64,000 nucleotides of DNA, taken from Polyangiaceae bacterium (GTDB lineage Bacteria > Myxococcota_A > Polyangia > Polyangiales > Polyangiaceae). The position numbers were made by a program, and so were the translations under genes. The notes under the pieces are model-generated. The model was given only the letters and a program-made list of their open reading frames with translations, made no database searches and was not told the origin of the DNA. Below, piece by piece: positions 54,081 to 62,228 of the stretch (the stretch's first letter is position 1; every line of letters starts with the position of its first letter). Location of the stretch: NCBI GenBank assembly GCA_023150915.1, contig JAKLKA010000020.1:16710-80709 (forward strand). Reading direction: 5' to 3'.

Positions 54081-55451
54081 ATGCGTCTCACCTTCGAACA
54101 CGGCACGGTGGTGGTCAGCGAGCCGCCCGATCTCGATCTGGGTTTTGCTCCGGGGCTGATGTGGGACCCACGCGTGGAGCTCTGGCGGGCGCCGGCGCGC
54201 TTCCACTCCGACCTGGTGCGCGCCCTGCGCGCGAAGAAGCTCCCGCTCGACGACCGCGTGCGGCCGCGGCCGTCGCCGCGCATGCCCGAGTGGACCACGC
54301 CCGAGCTCCGGCCATACCAGAAGGGCGCGCTCATGGCGTGGGCGCTTGCCGAGCGGCGCGGGCTGGTGGTGCTGCCCACCGGGGCCGGCAAGACGCGGGT
54401 GGCGGTGGCCGCGCTGGCCGAGCTTCGGCTGCCGGCCCTGATCGTGGTTCCCACCCGCGCGCTGCTCGCGCAGTGGCACGCCGAGCTGTCGCGAGTGTGT
54501 CCCGAGCCGGTGGGGATCTGGGGCGATGGCGAGCGGGTGAACGGCACCGTCACCGTGGCCACCTTCGAGAGCGCCTATCGCCTGATGCCCGAGCTGGGCG
54601 CGCGCTTCGACGTGCTGGTGGTGGACGAGGTGCACCACTTCGGGCTCGGCGCACGCGACGAGCTGATGGAGATGTGCGTGGCCAAGCATCGCTTGGGGCT
54701 GACCGCCACGCCGCCCGATCCGATGGCGCTGGCCCGGCTCGAGGGGCTGATGGGTCCGGTGGTCTACGAGCTGGGCGTCGCCGATCTGTCGGGCACGTAC
54801 CTGGCCGAGTTCGATCGGATCGAGCTGCGCCTGCCCCTCGAGCCCGACGAGCGGCTCAAATACCAGAAGGACCACCAGCGCTTCGCCGAGGTGTTTCGCG
54901 GTTTCGCCCAGCAGAACCCGGGCGCGAGCTGGGCCGACTTCACCAGCATCGCGATGCAATCCGTCGAGGGCCGCGCGGCGCTGGCGGCGTGGCGGCGCAG
55001 CCGGCGCCTGCTCGGGCTCACCCGGAAGAAGCTGGCCGCAGTCCACGAGATCCTCGAGCGGCACCGGCAGTCGAAGGTGCTGGTGTTCACCGCCGACAAC
55101 GACGCCGCTTACGCCATCGCCAAGCGCGAGCTGGTGATGCCGATCACCTGCGAGATCCGCCGTCGCGAGCGGGCGCGGGTGCTGAGCGCGTTCCGCGACG
55201 GCTCGATCCGCGCGCTGGTGTCGTCCCAGGTCTTGAACGAGGGCCTCGACGTGCCCGACGCCGACGTAGCCGTGGTGGTGGGTGGCACGCGCGGCGAGCG
55301 CGAACACGTGCAGCGCATCGGGCGGCTCTTGCGGCCCAGTCCGGGAAAGCGAGCGACGGTGTACGAGCTGGTGAGCGCGGGCACGCGCGAGGTGCTGCAG
55401 TCGCGCCAGAGGAGCCGGGGCCTTGCTGCCGCGCACGCTGCTCTCGTCTAG
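54081..55451 (+). CDS. XPB/SSL2-type DEAD/DEAH-box DNA helicase
   Basis: 456 aa from ATG 54081 (MRLTFEHGTVVV), with GGGGGAGG directly upstream; ATG 54057 adds eight residues, and the frame further upstream runs through the repeats and is not coding. An N-terminal damage-recognition-like domain (1-80) precedes helicase domain 1: RPYQKGALMAW, Walker A LPTGAGKTRVA, VVPTRALLAQW, DEVHH box, LTATPP. Domain 2 has KVLVFTADNDAAYAI, VSSQVLNEGLDVPDADV and QRIGRLLRPSPGK. This is the XPB/ERCC3-like superfamily 2 helicase. Its end overlaps the DUF790/Bax1-type nuclease start by 29 bases, as in archaeal XPB-Bax1 pairs. Confidence 0.88.
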   Translation: MRLTFEHGTVVVSEPPDLDLGFAPGLMWDPRVELWRAPARFHSDLVRALRAKKLPLDDRVRPRPSPRMPEWTTPELRPYQKGALMAWALAERRGLVVLPTGAGKTRVAVAALAELRLPALIVVPTRALLAQWHAELSRVCPEPVGIWGDGERVNGTVTVATFESAYRLMPELGARFDVLVVDEVHHFGLGARDELMEMCVAKHRLGLTATPPDPMALARLEGLMGPVVYELGVADLSGTYLAEFDRIELRLPLEPDERLKYQKDHQRFAEVFRGFAQQNPGASWADFTSIAMQSVEGRAALAAWRRSRRLLGLTRKKLAAVHEILERHRQSKVLVFTADNDAAYAIAKRELVMPITCEIRRRERARVLSAFRDGSIRALVSSQVLNEGLDVPDADVAVVVGGTRGEREHVQRIGRLLRPSPGKRATVYELVSAGTREVLQSRQRSRGLAAAHAALV

Positions 55452-56580
55452 CGTGGCGGTCCGCGGGGCGGAGATCGTGCCGCGCTACCTGGGGCCGCGC
55501 GACGAGCCCTGGCTCGCGGCATTGATCGAGGTGTTTCGCGCGTATCAGGGCCTGCGCCAGCACGCCCTGGCCGAGCGCCTGCGCGAGCCGCTCCCCCTGC
55601 GGGCGCCCCGGGGCTCGCTGCGGGTGGCGCGTCACGTGCTCGATCACGCGACCCGGGTGAAGCCCTGTGCGGGTGGGCGGGCCGAGGCGGCTCGCGCGGC
55701 GGTGTTCCGTCACGCGGCGCGCGAGCCCGATCGCGCGACCGCCCTGGCGCGAGCCGCCATCGAGCTCGGGCTCGACCCCGACGCCATCGAAGAGGCGATG
55801 TTCGCCGATCTGCGTTCGGCAGCCCGGGTGGGCCCGGTTCCGGCCGACCTGTCGCCGATGGCGCTCGCCCAGCGCGCCAACCTGGCGCTGGCGTCGGCGC
55901 TCTTGCATCGCGCGCAGTCGGTGCGGGTCACCGCCTTCGGCAACACCCGCGCGCTGGTGCGGCACGTGCAACTCGTGGGGCTGATCTGCAACGCCACCGC
56001 GCAGGGCGGCGGGGTCCGCCTCGATCTCTCGGGGCCGTTCGCGCTCTTCCGGCACACCCTGATCTACGGCCGGCGTCTGGCGTCGCTGGTGCCGCGCCTG
56101 GCCTGGTGTGATCGCTTCGAGCTCGAGGCGCAGGTCGCGCTGGGCGTGGGTCCGGGTCGGGTCACGTATCGCCTGCGGAGCGGCGATCCGCTGCCGGCCG
56201 GTCGCGAGCTCGATCGCTTCGACAGCCAGATCGAGGCGCGCTTTGCTCGGGACTTCGCCCGGCTCGGCTCGGACTGGGATCTGGTGCGCGAGCCCGAGCC
56301 GGTGCCGCTGGGCGGGGGGCGCTTGATCTTTCCCGACTTCGCGCTGGTGAACCGCCACCGGCCCGAGCGGCGCTGGTGGCTCGAGATCGTGGGCTTCTGG
56401 ACGGAGAGCTACCTGCGCGACAAGCTCGAGCAGCTGCGCGCGGCGGGGCTTGGCCAGCTGATCGTGTGCATCGACGAGCGCCGCGGCTGCGGCGACCTGG
56501 GCCTCCCCAGCGGCGCCGAGGTGCTGCCGTTTCGCACCCGGATCGATGCCCAGCGGGTGCTCGAGCGGCTGGATCGGTGA
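55423..56580 (+). CDS. DUF790/Bax1-like nuclease, XPB partner
   Basis: 385 aa, start overlapping the helicase gene by 29 bases. Matches the DUF790 family: ARVGPVPADLSP, LALASALLHRAQSVRV, KLIGLICNATAQGG-like core (here QLVGLICNATAQGG), FRHTLIYGRRLASLVP, and the PD-(D/E)XK-like nuclease region FDSQIEARFARDF, LIFPDFALV, WWLEIVGFWTESYLRDKLEQL (Glu, Asp, Glu, Lys expected as catalytic set). Archaeal Bax1 forms a helicase-nuclease machine with XPB that unwinds and incises damaged DNA; the same role is inferred here. Cytosolic, presumably nucleoid-associated. Confidence 0.87.
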   Translation: MLPRTLLSSSVAVRGAEIVPRYLGPRDEPWLAALIEVFRAYQGLRQHALAERLREPLPLRAPRGSLRVARHVLDHATRVKPCAGGRAEAARAAVFRHAAREPDRATALARAAIELGLDPDAIEEAMFADLRSAARVGPVPADLSPMALAQRANLALASALLHRAQSVRVTAFGNTRALVRHVQLVGLICNATAQGGGVRLDLSGPFALFRHTLIYGRRLASLVPRLAWCDRFELEAQVALGVGPGRVTYRLRSGDPLPAGRELDRFDSQIEARFARDFARLGSDWDLVREPEPVPLGGGRLIFPDFALVNRHRPERRWWLEIVGFWTESYLRDKLEQLRAAGLGQLIVCIDERRGCGDLGLPSGAEVLPFRTRIDAQRVLERLDR

Positions 56581-56702
56581 CCGCCGTGTTGGATCGCCGG
56601 ACGGCCGGTGGGCGCGCGAGCGAGCCCACACCGTGGTCACCCCCGACCCCGGCGACCTTCGGGCGCTGGCTCCGGGCCTGCGGCTCATCGAAGTGTGAGC
56701 CC

Positions 56703-56729
56703 GGAACCTTCTGGCCCTTCGGTCGTGAA
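56703..56729 (+). promoter_or_regulatory. ECF-type promoter upstream of sigma factor gene
   Basis: GGAAC at 56703-56707, a 16-base spacer, then CGTGAA at 56724-56729 fit the -35/-10 pattern of ECF sigma promoters (GGAAC, CGTC-like). The predicted start would lie around 56735, giving an almost leaderless message for the sigma gene. That suggests autoregulation. Identified by eye only; the rest of 56581-56702 shows nothing recognisable. Confidence 0.5.
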
Positions 56730-56737
56730 ACCGGGGG

Positions 56738-57328
56738 ATGATGCAGGTCATGGACCTCCCGGCCGCAGCGCCGCCCCCGACGCGAGCGGGTGAGCTCGAC
56801 CGGGACACGCTGCTCCGGGCGGGGCGGGGGGACCCCCTGGCCTTCCGGGCCTTCGTGGTGCGCTACGAGCGCCCGGTCTTCGCGCTGCTCTCGCGCATGC
56901 TGGGGCGTGGGCACCGGGTCGAGGATCTGGCGCAAGAGACCTTCCTCCGGGCGTTCCGGGCGCTGCCCGGCTTCGACCCCGACGGGCCCGCCCGGGTCTC
57001 GACCTGGCTTCTGACCATCGCCACGCGGCTGGCGCTGGACGAGAAGAAGCGGCAGCGGCGGCCCGAGCCGGTGGTGCTCGACGCGCCCGCGCCCGCCACG
57101 CCCGAGCGCGTGGCACGCCAGCACGAGCTGCGCGCGGCGCTGGCCCAGGCCATCGAGTCGCTGCCGGACGATCAGCGGGCCGCCTTCGTGCTCGGCGAGT
57201 TCCACGACTTCTCGCTGCAAGAGATCGCCGAGGCGCTGGGCGCACCGGTGGGCACGATCAAGACGCGGCTGTTTCGCGCGCGCGACAAGCTTGCCCGCGC
57301 CCTGGACGAGTTCAAGGAGGAGCGCTGA
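56738..57328 (+). CDS. ECF RNA polymerase sigma factor
   Basis: 196 aa; ATGs at 56738, 56741 and 56750 are all possible starts. Sigma-70 region 2: LAFRAFVVRYERPVFALLSRML, VEDLAQETFLRAFRALPGFD, RVSTWLLTIATRLALDEKKR. Region 4: ALAQAIESLPDDQRAAFVLGEFHDFSLQEIAEAL with the recognition helix GTIKTRLFRARDKL. Regions 1.1 and 3 are absent, hence group 4 (ECF). It is coupled by TGATG to a membrane FecR-type protein that is its likely regulator, and a GGAAC/CGT promoter lies just upstream, consistent with autoregulation. The signal sensed is unknown. Confidence 0.92.
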   Translation: MMQVMDLPAAAPPPTRAGELDRDTLLRAGRGDPLAFRAFVVRYERPVFALLSRMLGRGHRVEDLAQETFLRAFRALPGFDPDGPARVSTWLLTIATRLALDEKKRQRRPEPVVLDAPAPATPERVARQHELRAALAQAIESLPDDQRAAFVLGEFHDFSLQEIAEALGAPVGTIKTRLFRARDKLARALDEFKEER

Positions 57329-58674
57329 TGGACCGCCGACTGCTCGAGAGTGCCTGGCCTGCCGACGAGCCGCCGCCGGGCTTCGCCGAGCGCGTGGTGG
57401 CGCAGGCGGTGGCCAAGAAGCGGCCGCGACGCTGGCCCGCGGTGGTCGCCCTGATCGCGGCCGCGGCCGCGCTCGTGCTCTGGGTGGCGTCGCGCCCGCC
57501 GAGCAGCGGCTCGCATCTGGCTCGGGAGCGGACCGAGCTGGCGATCGGCTCACGCGCGGTGGCCGTGCTCGAGGCCGGAGCCCAGATCGGCTGGCGCGGC
57601 TCCCAGGTGGAGCAACGCGAGGGCGAGGTGTTCTATCGGGTGGAACCCGGCGGGGCGTTCGTCGTGAAAACTCCTGCAGGCGACGTGAGCGTCCTGGGAA
57701 CGTGTTTCCGGGTGCGCGTTGGCGCTGCGAAAGGAACGCACGAGATGAAACGCAAAGATCTGGCGGTGGCCGCGGGCAGCGCCGCGTTGGCCGCGCTGGC
57801 CGTGGTGACGGTGTACGAAGGCAAGGTGCAGCTTTCGCACGCAGGCCAGCGGGTGAACCTGGGGGCCGGCGAGTCGGGCAAGGTCGGCGCGGGCGGAACC
57901 CAGAAGCTGTCGGCCGGTGAAGTGGCCGACACCGAGGCCAGCCTCGAGAGCCCGAAAGAAGGGGGCGCGCTGGCGGCCGCCAACGACAACCTGTCGCGCG
58001 ACATCTCGGATTTGAACAAGCGCCTGGCCGCGCTCGAGAAGGAGAAGTCCAAGCTGCAAGATCAGCTGTCGGGGGCCGAGCAAGAGCTGGCGAAGCGCAC
58101 CGACGGCGGCGCCGCGCGGGGCCGTCACGATTTCGACCTCGACACGCAAGACTGGGCCGAGCTCGCCAAGGAGGGCACCATCAAGTACCGCCACCCGTGC
58201 TTCCGCCCGAACGGCTGGAAGCCCAGCCCCGAGCAGATGCAGGAGCTGGGGCTCGCGCCGGACGACGTCGAGCCGATCGAGGCGGCGTACAAGCGCTCGT
58301 ACGAACGATTGTGGAAGACGCTGCGCCCGCTGTGCGCCAAGGCGGTGGGCAATACCGACGTGGCCGATCTGCTCGGGCCCGAAACCTGCACCCACGTGGT
58401 GGTGGACGCCGTGCGCAAGAAGGACAGCGCGGGGGCGTCGGAGGCCATGCGCCAGGTGGGTGAAGTGCGAGCCGGGCTGCGGCCTGCGCCCGCCGCCGGG
58501 AAGGAGCAGCACCCGGTGTTCGACGCGTTCTACGCGCTGACCGGCGAGCTGGGCGCGTTCGAGGCCGATCTGGCCCAGACCTTCGGTCCCGAAGAGGCGA
58601 AGCGCCTGGCTTATGCCAAGGGCATGTGCGCGGGGCACAGCACCTTCGGCGGGCCGGGCCCGCGCGAGAAGTGA
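57328..58674 (+). CDS. FecR-domain membrane protein, likely regulator of the ECF sigma
   Basis: 448 aa, ATG overlapping the sigma gene TGA. A short cytosolic N-terminus is followed by a membrane helix (about 36-52, VVALIAAAAALVLWVAS) and a FecR-type beta domain: GEVFYRVEPGGAFVVKTPAG, VSVLGTCFRVRVGA and later VTVYEGKVQLSHAGQRVNLGAGE. The two halves are separated by an inserted hydrophobic segment from Met140 (MKRKDLAVAAGSAALAALAV) that could be a second membrane helix. A coiled coil (DISDLNKRLAALEKEKSKLQ) and a C-terminal helical domain of about 170 residues follow. Probably an anti-sigma or signal transducer; no classic ZAS motif was seen. Confidence 0.78.
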   Translation: MDRRLLESAWPADEPPPGFAERVVAQAVAKKRPRRWPAVVALIAAAAALVLWVASRPPSSGSHLARERTELAIGSRAVAVLEAGAQIGWRGSQVEQREGEVFYRVEPGGAFVVKTPAGDVSVLGTCFRVRVGAAKGTHEMKRKDLAVAAGSAALAALAVVTVYEGKVQLSHAGQRVNLGAGESGKVGAGGTQKLSAGEVADTEASLESPKEGGALAAANDNLSRDISDLNKRLAALEKEKSKLQDQLSGAEQELAKRTDGGAARGRHDFDLDTQDWAELAKEGTIKYRHPCFRPNGWKPSPEQMQELGLAPDDVEPIEAAYKRSYERLWKTLRPLCAKAVGNTDVADLLGPETCTHVVVDAVRKKDSAGASEAMRQVGEVRAGLRPAPAAGKEQHPVFDAFYALTGELGAFEADLAQTFGPEEAKRLAYAKGMCAGHSTFGGPGPREK

Positions 58675-58678
58675 ACCG

Positions 58679-59470
58679 CTAGCGATGCTCTGCCAGCAGC
58701 CGCTCGGCCTCGATTCCGCTCGAGTCGAGGAAGCGCCGGGCCAGCTCGCTGTCCCCGCGCACCAGCTCTTCCGGCGTGCCGCTGGCCACGATCCGGCCCT
58801 TGTCCATCAGGTAGATCTGATCGGCGATGCGCAGCGCGCCGGCCATGTCGTGCGAGATCACGATGCTGGTCACGTCGAAGCGGTTCCGGGTCGAGACGAT
58901 CAGATCGTCGACCATGCGGCTGGTGATCGGATCCAGGCCGCTGGTGGGCTCGTCGTACATGATCACTTCGGGCTCGAGCATCAGCGCCCGCGCCAGGCCC
59001 ACGCGCTTGCGCATGCCGCCCGAGAGCTCGCTGGGGGCGCGCCGCTCGATGTTCTCGAGGCCCAGGATCTTCAGCTTCTCTTTGACGCGGGCGCGGATCT
59101 CTTTCTCGGGTAGGTTCGTGTGCTCGCGCAGCGGGAAGGCCACGTTGTCGAGCACGTTCATGCTGTCGAGCAACGCCGAGTACTGGAACACCATCGCCAT
59201 CTTCTTGCGCACCGCGCTCATCTTGCGGTCCGAGAGCGGCACGATGTCGGTGCCCGACACCACCACCTCGCCGCTGGTGGGCTTGTCGAGGCCGATCAGG
59301 ATCTTGAGCAAGGTGGTCTTGCCGGCGCCCGACCCGCCGATGATCACCGCCACGTTGCCCCGGCCGACGCGCATGTGGATGTCGGTCAGGGCCTGGAAGT
59401 CCCCGAAGCGCTTGGTCACGCCGCGCACCACGATGTGATCGGCTCGCTCGTCGCTCACCCGAGCCACCAT
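58679..59470 (-). CDS. MlaF-type ABC transporter ATPase
   Basis: 263 aa. Walker A GGSGAGKTTLLKIL, Q-loop VFQYSALLDSMNVLDNV, signature LSGGMRKRVGLARAL, Walker B VIMYDEPTSGLDP and ISHD. The FQ-SALLDSMNV loop and SGGMRKRVGLAR are characteristic of the MlaF/Mkl family, which energises phospholipid or hydrophobic-substrate transport at the cell envelope. The permease (MlaE) and MCE protein (MlaD) genes are not adjacent, so this is an orphan ATPase. It is divergent from the small gene at 59569, with a long GC palindrome between. Confidence 0.87.
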   Translation of the reverse strand: MVARVSDERADHIVVRGVTKRFGDFQALTDIHMRVGRGNVAVIIGGSGAGKTTLLKILIGLDKPTSGEVVVSGTDIVPLSDRKMSAVRKKMAMVFQYSALLDSMNVLDNVAFPLREHTNLPEKEIRARVKEKLKILGLENIERRAPSELSGGMRKRVGLARALMLEPEVIMYDEPTSGLDPITSRMVDDLIVSTRNRFDVTSIVISHDMAGALRIADQIYLMDKGRIVASGTPEELVRGDSELARRFLDSSGIEAERLLAEHR

Positions 59471-59503
59471 AGCCGAGGGGGGGACGAGAGCAATTTCTTG
59501 CTT

Positions 59504-59528
59504 CCCGGGCCCCGGGCGCGGGCCCGGG
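59504..59528. promoter_or_regulatory. 9-bp-arm GC palindrome in divergent intergenic region
   Basis: CCCGGGCCC (59504-59512) and GGGCCCGGG (59520-59528) are perfect inverted repeats with a 7-base spacer, lying between the divergent MlaF-type gene and the small gene at 59569. It could be an operator or a hairpin in the leader of either gene; low-complexity GC makes chance possible. Confidence 0.3.
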
Positions 59529-59568
59529 CTTGACGCGGCCCCGCGTCGGGGGTCTTTCCCCGGGCGCC

Positions 59569-59850
59569 ATGACCGACGACCACCTGAGCGCGCTGCTCGC
59601 CCTGTGCGAGGCCGGGAAGAAGGACAAAGAGGGCTGGTACCACCTGCCCGAGGGGCGCCACCTCACGCTCTATGCCGCCTTCAATGGCGCCTCGCTGAAC
59701 GTGGCGCGCATTGCCGACCTGAAGCGCGACGGCGAGCTGATCTTGGTCCGCACCGTCAAGGGCGAGACCTACATGCTGGCGCTGGCCGACGTGTTCGCCG
59801 GCGCGGTCGAGGCCTCGGCCGCCCAGGCCCGCAAGGCCGGCTTCGTCTGA
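59569..59850 (+). CDS. Small conserved-looking protein of unknown function
   Basis: 93 aa from ATG 59569; the frame upstream to 59530 adds 13 residues from the promoter region. The sequence is balanced, with mixed charge and alternating strands (WYHLPEGRHLTLYAAFNGA, LNVARIADLKRDGELILVRTVKGETYMLAL) and a C-terminal helix rich in Ala, suggesting a compact alpha/beta fold. No signal peptide, membrane segment, cysteines or metal motif. It precedes the LpxL-like acyltransferase by only 4 bases, so the two are probably co-transcribed. Function not recognised. Confidence 0.65.
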   Translation: MTDDHLSALLALCEAGKKDKEGWYHLPEGRHLTLYAAFNGASLNVARIADLKRDGELILVRTVKGETYMLALADVFAGAVEASAAQARKAGFV

Positions 59851-59854
59851 GCCC

Positions 59855-60673
59855 ATGCACCGGCTGTCGCGCTGGGTCGGCGGCCTCTTGGCCTTCGTGG
59901 TCGGCGATCTGATCCGCGTGCGTCGCCGTCACGTGGTCGATGGGATGACCCGCGCGGGGGTGGCCGACCCCGAGCGCACCGCGAGCGCGATGTATCGCTC
60001 GCTGGGCATGGGGCTGATGGAGCTGCTCTTTGCGCCGTGGCTCTCGCGGCGCGTGCAGCTCGACCCGCGGGCGCTGTCGATCATTCGCGCGCGGGGCGCC
60101 GTGATCGCCACCGCTCACACCGGCAGCTTCGATCTGGTGGGCTGCGCCGCCGCGCGAGCGGTGCCGCTCACCGTGGTGACCAAGCGCTTGAGCATTGGCC
60201 TCTTCGACCGGCTGTGGCAGGCGTGGCGCGGCCGGCAACGCGTGGCCCTGGTGAGCGCGGGGCAGGCGGTGGCGGCGGCGCGCCGCGTGCTCGGGCGTCG
60301 CGAAGCGCTGGCCATGATGTTCGACCAGGCCCCCGAGCGCGAGCGCGGCACGGTGCTGTCGCCGTTCTTGGGGCAGGTCGCGCGGGTCGATCTGGCGCCG
60401 GCGCTGATCGCGGCCCGGGCCCGGGTGCCGCTCTTGGTGGTGCTGGCGCGGCGCACCGCGGCCGGCGATCACGTGGCCGAGCTGGCGCTGGCGCTCGACC
60501 CGCCACCGCGCGCCGGGCGCGCCTGGGCGACGGCAGCGATGCGCCAGGCCACCGCGACCCTCGACGCACACGTGCGGCGGGATCCCGAGCAGTGGCTGTG
60601 GATGCACCGCCGCTGGAAGGACGCACCGCAAGCGTCGCCGTCTTTTGGCGCAGACCTGCTCCAGATGCGCTAG
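59855..60673 (+). CDS. LpxL/HtrB-like lysophospholipid or lipid A acyltransferase
   Basis: 272 aa. An N-terminal hydrophobic patch (GLLAFVVGDLIRV) anchors it at the inner membrane. The catalytic HxxxxD reads ATAHTGSFDLVG, followed by the substrate region MFDQAPERERG and the late motif EQWLWMHRRWK, which together are typical of LpxL/LpxM-type enzymes. It would transfer an acyl chain to lipid A precursor or another glycolipid. It is about 30 residues shorter than E. coli LpxL. The Gfo/Idh/MocA gene follows 15 bases downstream. Confidence 0.82.
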   Translation: MHRLSRWVGGLLAFVVGDLIRVRRRHVVDGMTRAGVADPERTASAMYRSLGMGLMELLFAPWLSRRVQLDPRALSIIRARGAVIATAHTGSFDLVGCAAARAVPLTVVTKRLSIGLFDRLWQAWRGRQRVALVSAGQAVAAARRVLGRREALAMMFDQAPERERGTVLSPFLGQVARVDLAPALIAARARVPLLVVLARRTAAGDHVAELALALDPPPRAGRAWATAAMRQATATLDAHVRRDPEQWLWMHRRWKDAPQASPSFGADLLQMR

Positions 60674-60688
60674 AAACCCCTGGTCCCG

Positions 60689-61744
60689 ATGTCCCCGAGC
60701 TTGAGCATTGCGCTGATCGGTCACGGCGCATGGGGCGAGAAGATCGCACGCTCGCTCGGGAACGTGTCCCGCGCGCGCCTGTCGGCGGTGTGCGATCCGT
60801 CCGCCCACGCTCGGCAGCGTGCTCGCGCCGCGGCCCCCGGCGTGCGCGTCGCTGCGCGGCTCGACGAGGTGCTGGACGCCGACGCCGCGATCATCGCCAC
60901 CCCGCCCGAGTCCCACGCCCGGCTGGCGCAGGCCGCGCTCGAAGCGGGGCTCGACGTGATGGTCGAGAAGCCGATGGCCCTCAGCCTGGTGGAAGCACGC
61001 CGGCTCGAGCGCGCGGCCCAGAGCGCCCGGCGCGTGCTGATGGTCGGTCACATCTTGGAGTACCACCCGGCGGTGGTCGAGCTCAGGCGCCAGATCGCCG
61101 CGGGCACCCTGGGCGCGGTGCGCCTGGTGATCTCCGAGCGCCTCGGTCGAAGTCCCACGCGGCACGAGAGCGCCTGGTGGTCCCTGGCGCCGCACGACAT
61201 CAGCGTGCTGCGCTTCTTGACCGGGCACACGCCGGCGCGGGTGGCCCTGGCCGGCTTCGGCGGCTCGGACGTCGCCGCGGCGCGCATCGAGTGCCGCGAG
61301 GGCAGCCTCGGGCTGGCGCACCTCTCGACGGTCGACGCGCAGAAGGTGCGGCGCGTGGTGGTGGTCGGCAGCGAGCGGGTGGCGGTGTTCGACGATCTGA
61401 ACGTCGAGCGGCGCCTGACCTTGATCGACGCCGATCAGATCGGTCGCGCGCGGCTCGCAGACGTGGTCGGGCTCGGGCGCGATTACGTGCCCGGTGCGCA
61501 CGGCGCGGCCGACGTTCTCGATGGCGTGGCTCCGGGGCGCTGGCTGGTCGCGGGCGCGGGCCAGGCGATCCACGTGGCGCCGCGGGCTCCGCTCGAGCTC
61601 GAGGCCGAGCACTTCGTGGCCGGCGTGCTCGACGCCCGCCCGGTGCAGAGCAACGGCCAGAGCGGGCGCGAAGTGGTGGCGGTGCTCGAGGCGGGCCAGC
61701 GCGCCCTGTGCGAAGCCCGCCCGGTGGAGGTCGCCCTTGACTGA
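60689..61744 (+). CDS. Gfo/Idh/MocA oxidoreductase, WlbA/WbpB-like
   Basis: 351 aa. N-terminal Rossmann motif ALIGHGAWGEKIARSL, EKPMALSL with Lys94, and VLMVGHILEYHPAVVELR. The dehydrogenase core has WWSLAPHDISVLRFLTG (catalytic His of the HD pair). The MVGHILEYHP and SLAPHD features match WlbA/WbpB-type UDP-N-acetylglucosaminuronate 3-dehydrogenases, which produce the 3-keto substrate of a WlbC aminotransferase such as the one at 44048. NAD-dependent, cytosolic. The subfamily assignment is good but the substrate is unproven. The CheW TTG start lies inside its last codons. Confidence 0.78.
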   Translation: MSPSLSIALIGHGAWGEKIARSLGNVSRARLSAVCDPSAHARQRARAAAPGVRVAARLDEVLDADAAIIATPPESHARLAQAALEAGLDVMVEKPMALSLVEARRLERAAQSARRVLMVGHILEYHPAVVELRRQIAAGTLGAVRLVISERLGRSPTRHESAWWSLAPHDISVLRFLTGHTPARVALAGFGGSDVAAARIECREGSLGLAHLSTVDAQKVRRVVVVGSERVAVFDDLNVERRLTLIDADQIGRARLADVVGLGRDYVPGAHGAADVLDGVAPGRWLVAGAGQAIHVAPRAPLELEAEHFVAGVLDARPVQSNGQSGREVVAVLEAGQRALCEARPVEVALD

Positions 61745-62228
61745 GGTCGACGTCCGCACCCGGGTTCGGGCCCGGTGCATCGCCGTGCGCGTGGGGAGCG
61801 GGCTCTACGGTCTGCCGGTGGAGCACGTGCAAGAGGTGATCGCGATGCGCGCCATCACCCGCGTGTTCCACGCGCCGGCGGCGCTGGCCGGTGTGACCAA
61901 CCTGCGCGGTGAAGTGCTGCCGGTGCTGGAGCTCGGCGTGCTGCTCGGGGCCGAGGCCGAGACCCCGACGGGCGAAGCCCGCATCGTGGTGGTGCGCGAG
62001 CCCGGGGGGCAAAAGCGTCGCGCGGGCCTCCGGGTCGATCAGCTCTCGGGGCTGCGGGACGTCCCTGCCGAGCTCTCGCCGCCGCCGTCCACCGCCAGCG
62101 AGCGGGCCCGGGCGGCGATCCGCGGCGTGATCGCCGAGGCGCCGCCCTGCGCGGTGCTCGAGGTGCCCGCGCTCCTCGACTCGTCGCTCTTGGTCGAGCT
62201 GTCGGGGCGCGGCGGGGGCAGCGGGTGA
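61737..62228 (+). CDS. cheW: CheW-like chemotaxis coupling protein
   Basis: 163 aa from TTG 61737, chosen because GGAGG lies 6 bases upstream; it overlaps the previous gene by 8 bases. CheW fold: ARCIAVRVGSGLYGLPVEHVQEV, TNLRGEVLPVLELGVLLG and the C-terminal strand segments. It would couple receptors to a CheA kinase. The start overlaps the methyltransferase CheR downstream (GTGA). No CheA, CheB or receptor gene is in the window, so it belongs to a signalling system encoded elsewhere or to a myxobacterial motility or development pathway. Confidence 0.85.
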   Translation: MTEVDVRTRVRARCIAVRVGSGLYGLPVEHVQEVIAMRAITRVFHAPAALAGVTNLRGEVLPVLELGVLLGAEAETPTGEARIVVVREPGGQKRRAGLRVDQLSGLRDVPAELSPPPSTASERARAAIRGVIAEAPPCAVLEVPALLDSSLLVELSGRGGGSG

